Below are positions 7,031 to 13,453 of a stretch of DNA of 13,453 nt, one piece after another. Source of the stretch: Spongospora subterranea (Eukaryota; Endomyxa; Phytomyxea; Plasmodiophorida; Plasmodiophoridae); contig OUQQ01000494.1 in assembly GCA_900404475.1 (NCBI GenBank), positions 16,094 through 29,546 of the forward strand, in the 5' to 3' direction. The notes below the pieces were generated by a model. It ran no database searches, was not told the DNA's origin, and saw only the letters and a list, made by a program, of their open reading frames with translations. The translations under genes and the position numbers were made by a program. Each line of letters begins with the position of its first letter. The first letter of the stretch is position 1.

Positions 7031-9194
7031 ATGAAGACGTTTTCAACTCTGGTTTTCCATCTGTGGTTACAAATCCATATAGCTGCTGCTTCGTCCGTCT
7101 GGACTGTCTCCCCGTGGTCGCGTTGCTCAGCGCCCTGTGATGTTGGCGCATCAACACGGCAAGTTACCTGCCGTTCATCTATCAACAATGAGTTTCTACC
7201 TGCATCAAACTGTTCTGATCCATCGCCGAGCGCAATGAAGGCGTGCGTATCTCCGTCTTGTCAATGGGCGTGTGCGCCCAATTCATCTTTCCCCATATGT
7301 CTATCATCTTCCTTACAACAGGTATGGATCGACTTACCAATTTCTGAAGAGTATCAGTTCAACAATGCTGAAACCCTTTGACTACTTACGCCATCATGCT
7401 TTAGAAGTGTTCCTTTGAAATCATCTCCTCAAAAATTTCCGCTTTTCAGGTCCCAGACGCTCACTGTACGAATAGCGGCAAACCTGGAAAATTCATGGAC
7501 AGCTTAGTGTGCCCATACAGTCTGTCGGAGCTGTTTACAATCACTCCTTCATGCGATGGTTGCCCAGCAGAAGCCACAACTTACTCATGGATGACGCTGT
7601 CCCCATGGTCATCATGTCGGCCAATGTGCGGGTCAAGCCGATCGTCGTGGCGTCATATTGCATGCGTGGACTCGTCTGGGACCATTTCTGAGGATACGAT
7701 GTGTTCTGGTTCCCGTCCCGACGACCATCGCCCGTGCCCAGATACAGAGGCGTGTCATGTAGCTGGTAATCGTTGTCATAACGTGGATGGAGAAGTTGTG
7801 GCCGATGTCTGGTGTAAGCCGTTCCAACGTAAGGCTCCACCAGAAGTTCATCCAGGTTCTAACTATGTGAAAAAAAGATGAATGGAACATCGAATCAGAT
7901 TGGTCTCCCTGCGATGTCTCCACCTTTGTCCTCTCGACCCGACGTGTTGTCTGTGGCTCTGAACCGTGCACGTCCCCACCACCCGAGTCAGTCCGGCAAT
8001 GCTCTGAGTCATCGCCACTGTTCTATATCAAGGACAGCGAGGCGCCTCTGTGCAGTGACGCATGTGGCATCAGCTATCAGTCCAACGCGTTTTCATGTTC
8101 CTTACAGGACATGATGTTACCCAAAGAAGTCTGTCAGTCCGCAGGTGAAACAATTCACAGGCCACAGTTGAACTGTAACATCACCGGCTGTTTTACTCTC
8201 TGGATTGTCTTCATCTTTTCACCTCAGTGATATACGTTCTTCACCCTTTTCTCCAATTGCTGTTGCTGTACTGGGAATTTCGGTTACAAACTTTACATTT
8301 CATTGATTGCGGTGCACTGGCACACTGTCACATCAACGTCGATTCGGTTACAGCTTGCAGACATGGTTATGTTTCATATCTAGATAGACGATCTCAAGTT
8401 ACTTTTCACCTTCATTCATTCGTCAGTTCATTGATTTCCTCAATAACTTCGCATGTGCTTGTGGTCGTTTTGAATGGGCTGTGAATTTTGCAGGTGTTCC
8501 AGATCCGCTGCAGACAGTATGCCAGACCGGGGCATGTAATTCTGGCGACTCGGGTAGTTGCGACTTGCGCGCCAGGATGAACGTATCCGTTCCTAGTGGG
8601 GTCTTTTCGGTTGATCAGGTGCAAACATTGTTCATTGCGGATATGGAATCTGCGATTCCGCAATCCGATTCAGTTAATGTGAACTCGGTCGTTAAGCTCA
8701 ACGTCGACCGTTATGGAATCGATTTCACCGTTACGTGCAAAGACTTATCATATCCGGTCGCCGATTCAATAGCAGGTCAACTTCTAGATGTCAACAGCAC
8801 ATTACGTCAAGGAATTATTACTCGGGGAGTACAAGGCGGATTTGTTCCTGTGAAAAATGATGAGAAATCTCCAGAAGGTTGAAACTCTCTTTGTTGGGCT
8901 AAATTGGAGACTTAAAACAATTTTTCAGGTGATGGATATGAGCCCGTGTATGCAGTGGTTGCAGTGTTCGTTGTCGCGTTTGTTCTGGTGATGGCACTAA
9001 TAAAGCGCTGCATGCCGAAGCAGCACCAGTTAGTCAGTACAAGTGTAGACGCAAGAGACCTGGATCCTTCCTTTCCAAAATCGCCATCTCAGCATTCGCA
9101 TGCTATCAGGTTGCCCAAATTCAGTGCCATTTCGCAAGCGCGGCGTACATCGTTCGAAGTACCAGTTAATCTGAAATCTCATGGATTACCATAG
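7031..9194 (+). CDS. Type I membrane protein with thrombospondin type-1 repeats, five exons
   Basis: Exons 7031-7321, 7450-7828, 7878-8189, 8494-8877 and 8929-9194 encode 543 residues; introns are 128, 49, 304 and 51 nt. A signal peptide covers about residues 1-22. TSP1 repeat 1 (W24-C77) and repeat 2 (W144-C199) each have the six canonical cysteines. Repeat 3 (from W226) keeps only about four cysteines. Repeat 4 (C282-C328) has six cysteines but no Trp ladder. A membrane-proximal region (about 355-455) matches no family I know. A transmembrane helix (about 462-484) is followed by a basic anchor and a tail of about 58 residues rich in Ser and His. Such proteins act in adhesion, axon guidance or matrix contact, and the role here is inferred only in that sense. 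The exon 2 donor could instead be 7814 (same frame). The exon 3 donor at 8190 was preferred to 8175 because it keeps the last TSP1 cysteine pair. Confidence 0.8.
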
Positions 9195-9790
9195 AAAAGC
9201 ACAGTAAAAACCACTCTTTGTGCCATTTTGTTAACGATTTTTAGAGGGTTTATGTTAAGGGGCGACGCACATACGCAGCAACGGATACAACTTTGGTTTT
9301 TCTTCGATGATAGAATGTTTCAATGCGATTTGAAAAATATCGATAGTTTGGCTTTCATCGAACGTATTGCGAAGATCAGAGTGGCTATATATTGTTTGTG
9401 GTGATGATCTTATACTGCCATTACGAAATGACGCGCTGGTTGGTTAACATTGCAAGAGCGTTTTCTTGCTGCGATCTCGCGAAAACACACGTTTAGGTTC
9501 GGGAGAGCAAGACATGACTTATTGGAAACCTTCTTTACTGGGATTGGGGACCAAACAAGTACTATTTTGAAATGACTTTTTTGTTCGAGTAGGTTGTTGA
9601 TAGCATGATAGTTACTAGGACGCCTGATGCTTTTATTTCTGTCAAACTTTGATCCCAGCAAAGTATGGTATGATCACTCACGAGTCTTACGAAGCCCACC
9701 ATTGTTATCGCCAATTGGTTGCTTCGAACTTGTTATATAACTCGCTATGTGCTGCTGCGAAGGCGGATGTATAGTGTAAAACAGTCACCG
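9195..9790. other. Convergent intergenic region
   Basis: About 600 bp between two converging genes. A variant polyA hexamer AGTAAA lies at 9203-9208, just after the TSP1 gene stop, and could serve that gene. A minus-strand frame at 9661-9410 has no domain and is probably chance. TTCGATGA (9303-9310) and TCATCGAA (9355-9362) form a weak inverted repeat. Nothing else is recognisable. Confidence 0.4.
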
Positions 9791-9796
9791 TTTATT
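9791..9796 (-). promoter_or_regulatory. Polyadenylation signal AATAAA of the helicase gene
   Basis: On the minus strand the stop and signal read TAAATAAA, so the hexamer begins within the stop codon (9798-9796). The 3' UTR would be only the 10-30 nt to the cleavage site. Confidence 0.6.
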
Positions 9797-12120
9797 TAAA
9801 CCTCCGAGAACCCAGGCTGCTGATGAAGAGCGACAATGGCGTCATATCGGGCAATTTTTTTTGTTGGTCCGTAGCCGATGCCATTTTGAGATGTTCCGTC
9901 CCATTTGGGAAGTGAGGCTTTCACAGTAAAAATGGGGCAGTGAGGAGGTCCAGTTCTTGATTCCTCAGAGTAGAGTACCCGTTGTTGAAGACGACCGATA
10001 ATTGGATCTGGCTTCAGTTGCTTCGCCAACGTGAGGAGATCGCGAGACCCACAAATCCGTTTGTGCCCCTTTTGATCTACCGCATCAGGAACATCGGAAT
10101 CCGCTTCTAACTGGTTGATCTGTTGAATCGCTTCGTTCATATTGTCTTCGCGAAGCACTAACCCCTCAACGTGCATGTCTCGACGCTCACGAACCATACT
10201 CAGATATCGAGCCGACTCGTTAGAACGGATCCGTCCACGAATCTGAACGAACGAGATCATGCTATTCGGAAGACAGGTGCAGATAACCAAACAGCATGCA
10301 GGAATATCAACTCCCTCACCGCAGACCGACGTCGACACAACTACGTTGATCACTTGGTCGCGGAACTTCGACAGAACGGTTTTCTGCTGAGCGAGTGTCA
10401 TTTCCGAGATACCGACCATAGCTTCTGCCTTGATAAACGGAATCCTGGAAATGTGTTTAACCAATTCTATAGCAAGACCTCTGGTTGACACGAAAATAAG
10501 TGCCGAAAAACCTTTGGGATCGGCATCATAATGCTGCGTAACAAGTTCCTCGATTTTGTTGACAACAGAACCTTGAAAATTGGAATCAGGGACGACAGCG
10601 GAAATAAACTCCTTTGCTCCAAAGCAATTTTTGGACTTGATGGTCTCGCCGACTTTGTCCCAACTCCATTTTAGCCCAAGTTCATTCAACTCGGAGCACG
10701 CGTTATAGACCTCAACTAAATGCTCGGATAGAGGCTCGTCCTCAGGACGCAACAATTGGGTCATCGCGAAAAAAGGAGCAGACGGGAACGTTACTGACTG
10801 AAGAGGAAGCAACTGGTTGAAATATCGCTCAGCAATATCCAGAAAATATTTTCGAATCCGCTCGAGAAGTTCATGCTCGTGTCGATTCTGCTTTACTACA
10901 ACCTGAAGTAATGGCGTCCGAGGCGATTTTTTACGTAGAGCGGCCAAAGTGGCCTTACTTGGAGCGATTGGCCTGGCAATGAGCCTTTTCAGAAGCTTCT
11001 CGAGCTTCTCACTGGTCTGAAGAAGGTCAAGCTCTCCCGCTGGCGAGGCCGTCAATGCCATAATCTTGGGCCGATGTGCACCGTACAATTTGTGGAGTAA
11101 AGAGTTGAACAAATGATTCTTAGCGCAATGGTGAGCCTCGTCCATCACCAATGCACAGATCCTACCGAAGTCCAACAAATTCTATAAACAACAAAAACGT
11201 GAAAAGATGACCAGAAAATTTGTTATGCGCAAAGATCTCGTTTTTAAAAAAAAAACATAACCATCACTGAAAATTTGGGAGGATGGAGATGCGAAACTAA
11301 CCTGTTCAACTGCATTGAGATAGGAACCGGCGGTGGCAACGATAATATCAGCGCTACGAAGCTCAGCTATATGGTTGATATTGGGTTTGGATGGAAGCAT
11401 GCTGCCAACTAAGATCCTGATCGATAGATCGCCGAGTTCATTGATGAGCACGGTATATTGTTGGATCGCTAACGCGTTGGTCTCGACAATAAATAGCGCT
11501 GAAAACAGCGGGTTTAATTGAAGCATCCGCCTGATGAACATGGCGCTGATCAGCGTCTTGCCGAAACCAGTGGGTAAGAATATCAAAGAATTATCTGGCA
11601 TGGCCATGGCGCGCTGGTACATATCCACCTGATAATCGTATGGTGACGATTTGGTTAATTGAGGGACTGGAGTACTCGTATCAACTAATGTTAAATCTTC
11701 ATTAAAGGTCTGCTTGATCAGGAATGATGTGTCGCTTGGTGGCTGATCTGGTTGACAAACTTGACAACTGGCCCATTCTCGTTGCTCAACAACAGTTTTC
11801 CAACTGGAGATCGGTACGGAATTGTACGTAACTGTCGTCGCTTTCAGCAATGCACCAAAGTCACCAGAATCAAATTGTTTGATTGCGCCAATCTTATATT
11901 TGCACGCAGCGCAACATAGGTCTCCAATTTTCGAATATGGGGCCTTCGGGGGACGTGGATTCAACAACAAGATCGCGATGGTCTCTGGAATTTGATCATT
12001 ACTGCCGTGGTCGTCATACTGATACCCAACGTGAATCCCTGAAAAGGTCTTGAACCGGCACAGCTGCGTCAAATCGGACTCTACCATGGCAAAACATGAT
12101 CGGCATTCAACCGACGGCAT
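9796..12120 (-). CDS. RIG-I/Dicer-class DEAH helicase with N-terminal RD-like zinc module and C-terminal dsRBM
   Basis: Exons 12120-11302 and 11181-9796 (120-nt intron, phase 0) encode 734 residues. The ATG at 12120 has an in-frame stop five codons upstream. Domain order: a cysteine module (about 1-115; C6-x2-C9 and C70-x2-C73, then GDLCCAACKYKIG) resembling the Zn-binding regulatory domain of RIG-I/MDA5. Next is Hel1 with Q164, Walker A PTGFGKT (183-189), DEAH (287-290) and TAS (317-319). A helical insertion (about 330-480, Hel2i-like) precedes Hel2 with STSVCGEGVDIP (556-567) and motif VI QIRGRIR (586-592). A pincer-like helix (about 604-640) and a dsRNA-binding motif (about 667-728; GPPHCPIFTV and GPTKKIAR) complete the protein. 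It should be an ATP-dependent dsRNA translocase or sensor in antiviral or small-RNA pathways, comparable to the nematode Dicer-related helicases. That function is inferred. CARD and RNase III domains are absent. Confidence 0.88.
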
Positions 12121-12357
12121 GACAATACAAAACTACAGTAGCCTGGCGTAATCGATTTATGATAATTCAACAGCCGCAATCGGAATTTCAGTATCGGTCC
12201 GGCAAAATGGCGCTACTGTACGTCGCAAGTGAGACTGGGCGATGGCGCGACTGTGCGTCGCGGATGAGACTGGGCGACTGGCAGTTGCACGAGAAGCGGT
12301 ATCAAAAGAAGTGCCGTAACCTCTTCAACGAACCGTTCGCTTCATCAAACGCTCTTT
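12121..12357. promoter_or_regulatory. Upstream region of the helicase gene with 35-nt tandem repeat
   Basis: This stretch precedes the helicase start on the opposite strand. It contains AAAATGGCGC at 12204-12213, another ATGGCG core near a gene start, and the 35-nt tandem repeat listed separately. A plus-strand frame from 12159 to 12440 runs through it, but its Arg/Ser-rich product has no domain. Confidence 0.35.
12215..12284. repeat. Two-copy 35-nt tandem repeat
   Basis: Copies 12215-12249 and 12250-12284 share ACTGT-CGTCGC and then TGAGACTGGGCGA at the same spacing, 26 of 35 positions ungapped. They lie 95-165 bp upstream of the helicase ATG, so they may be promoter elements or simply a local duplication. 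Confidence 0.6.
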
Positions 12358-12792
12358 TTAATCTGTGGAGAAGTGACTACTGTACCCAGTTTCCAAGACA
12401 TGACCTCGTATCTCATCGGCGGCGATATTCGCTTCATTGAGCGAAGTGAATCCAATCAGGCCGTATTGCATTTGTGATATCGAGACAACGCCGCCCATCA
12501 CGTATTTTGTTCTAGGCTCTTCAGTGCCTATCCTAAATATCACAGAATAACTCGAAGATAAAATTATGATTTGCCCGAAAACTACAGCATTTCATTCACC
12601 GCAATGACAACGCCTCTGGTTCCGACGTTTCCTCAACCGATGTTGGCCATCAATCAAAGTGTTTATGGATATTTCTGAGTTAATGGCATATCCTGCGATT
12701 ACTCTCGACACGTCTTCTTGACTCAAGGCGGAGAAATAGCGATATCGTATCAAGAAATGTTTTTCATTTGGCTTTGCTACTTCAAAAATCAC
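12358..12792 (-). CDS. Candidate exons of an unidentified minus-strand gene
   Basis: Two open stretches look protein-like. The first (from about 12789) reads FLIRYRYFSALSQEDVSRVI and continues to NTLIDGQ. The second (to the TAA at 12358) reads GGVVSISQMQYGLIGFTSLN and ends ETGYSSHFSTD. A GT donor at 12637 (CG|GTTGAG) and a TTTAG acceptor ending at 12533 join them in matching phase across a 105-nt intron. There is no ATG in the first stretch, so the gene would need exons further right, perhaps in the protein-like frames near 13228-12980 and 13380-13265. I recognise no family and cannot confirm the joins. The alternative is unrelated chance frames. Confidence 0.3.
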
Positions 12793-12932
12793 AATTCGGG
12801 ATCAAGGCACTGATTTTGAACCCGGAATGCATTTTGGTTGCCGCGATTTGATTGTCGATAAAATATAGGTTTGGATAACCGATATGTTTGGTCATGATTC
12901 GATTGTTCAGCTGCGGCTAGCCATTTTAAAGC

Positions 12933-12952
12933 CATTGTCAAATTTGACAATG
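12933..12952. repeat. Perfect 20-bp palindrome
   Basis: CATTGTCAAATTTGACAATG equals its own reverse complement over 20 bases and stops being symmetric on both sides. It lies in sequence without a supported gene, between two candidate exon regions. It may be a dimeric transcription-factor site or a remnant of a small inverted element. Confidence 0.85.
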
Positions 12953-12979
12953 CACACAGAACAATAGTGAGTATAGACC

Positions 12980-13391
12980 TCAGAGGTGTGACATTTTTTC
13001 CCAGCGAAGTCCAACGTGGTGGTTAATAAGGGTGGCCGACACTGGGGTAATGAGTAATAACGCGGCACGGTCAATGACTTGAGGTTTCTCGAAATATCGG
13101 TGTTCGGCAAAAAACTCGCATAGAGAATGAACCCGATAATATTGGTCTATTTTCCCTTCCATGACAAAAACACTTAACAAATTTGGTGGTATTGAGAGCA
13201 TAACAGATTTGACAGGAAGGCGCAGCATCAAGTTTGGTGTTGTTCCTCGGCAAAATGAATAACTGGTTTCAAGAGCTCAAAAACAGACCGGTCACGAGAT
13301 GTTGCTGCAGCAACTCAGGCAACGGTCGAAGGCACAAAAGCAGATCTTCGGTTGCGCCATACTTGGAGATGAATAACTCATGCAAAACAGT
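12980..13391 (-). other. Protein-like frames of unknown gene left of the tRNA
   Basis: Minus-strand frames here have non-random-looking composition. One, open from the ATG at 13228 to a TGA at 12980, includes YYRVHSLCEFFAEHRYF and QVIDRAALLLITPVSATL. Another, around 13380-13265, includes ELFISKYGATEDLLLCLRPL and PELLQQHL. They lie in different frames, so splicing would be required. I could not choose splice sites and recognise no domain. They may belong with the candidate exons at 12358-12792. Confidence 0.25.
13384..13387 (-). terminator. RNA polymerase III terminator of the tRNA
   Basis: A run of four T residues on the minus strand begins four bases after the tRNA discriminator base, the usual position and minimal length for a pol III stop. 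Confidence 0.6.
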
Positions 13392-13453
13392 AGGCCCCGC
13401 GCAGACTCGAACTGCGGTTGCAGGAATCAGAACCCTGCGTGATAACCCCTACA
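13392..13453 (-). tRNA. tRNA-Gln(CTG), 3' portion cut by window edge
   Basis: On the minus strand the D-arm sequence TGTAGGGGTTATCACG is followed by an anticodon arm with a 5-bp stem (CAGGG/TCCTG, one G-T pair) and the loop TTCTGAT, anticodon CTG at 13430-13428. A 4-nt variable loop follows, then a perfect T arm CGCAG-TTCGAGT-CTGCG, the acceptor 3' strand CGGGGCC and the discriminator T at 13392. A TTTT pol III terminator lies four bases further (13387-13384). The 5' acceptor strand, expected as GGCCCCG, is outside the window, so pairing cannot be tested. A tRNA-derived SINE head or pseudogene is possible but less likely, given the intact arms and terminator. Confidence 0.8.

Noticed and set aside
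8175..8189. Alternative exon 3 donor at 8175 in the TSP1 gene (GTAACA)
   Set aside because: It is the stronger-looking donor and keeps frame, but using it removes the CNITG segment and one cysteine of the final TSP1 pair; the donor at 8190 preserves six cysteines.
9303..9362. 8-bp inverted repeat TTCGATGA/TCATCGAA as a possible small-RNA hairpin
   Set aside because: The stem is only 8 bp around a 44-nt loop, too weak to support a miRNA or structured RNA call.
9410..9661. 83-codon minus-strand frame between the TSP1 and helicase genes
   Set aside because: No domain or motif, and no splice partner; most likely chance.
1..13453. Bacterial operon, prophage or CRISPR content
   Set aside because: Introns, metazoan protein families, a eukaryotic tRNA with pol III terminator and AATAAA signals argue against it; no spaced direct-repeat array is present.

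Overview
The window is eukaryotic and almost certainly metazoan nuclear DNA. Genes are split by GT-AG introns. They encode an AP-2 mu subunit, a copine-type C2 protein, a TMEM186-like membrane protein, a thrombospondin type-1 receptor-like protein and a RIG-I/Dicer-class helicase. Most introns are very small (49-58 nt, with a few of 71-304 nt), intergenic gaps are short, and two genes have AATAAA signals overlapping or almost touching their stop codons. This compactness fits a small invertebrate genome. A Dorylaimia-type nematode such as a whipworm relative is my best guess, but the taxon is an inference and not proven. Gene models were built by hand, joining exons by reading frame, splice sites and family alignment. 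Every spliced CDS given has a length divisible by three.

Layout, left to right. At 1-529 there is no gene I can support. At 530-790 (+) lies a small LYR-motif protein. At 950-2298 (-) is a four-exon copine-type C2 protein with a Pro/Gln/Tyr-rich tail. A 227-bp divergent promoter gap follows, then a two-exon TMEM186-like gene (2526-3037, +) with a polyA signal at 3173. A gene-poor stretch of about 2 kb (3180-5170) holds an imperfect inverted repeat that could form a long hairpin. At 5174-6813 (+) is a complete, strongly divergent AP-2 mu gene in five exons. It is followed 217 bp later by a five-exon type I membrane protein with thrombospondin type-1 repeats (7031-9194, +). Convergent to it is a two-exon helicase (9796-12120, -). 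Beyond 12120 are a 35-nt tandem repeat, scattered candidate exons of an unidentified minus-strand gene, a perfect 20-bp palindrome, and at the right edge the 3' part of a tRNA-Gln(CTG) gene.

The genes do not form an obvious functional cluster; this looks like ordinary compact gene order. The most notable item is the helicase. It has the Hel1-Hel2i-Hel2-pincer layout of RIG-I-like receptors, a canonical dsRNA-binding motif at its C-terminus, and at its N-terminus a cysteine module resembling the RIG-I C-terminal regulatory domain, which looks like a permuted dsRNA sensor. Second is the AP-2 mu, whose tyrosine-motif pocket has lost the conserved tryptophan. Third is a copine-like C2 domain joined to a low-complexity tail carrying WW- and SH3-binding motifs where a vWA domain would be expected.
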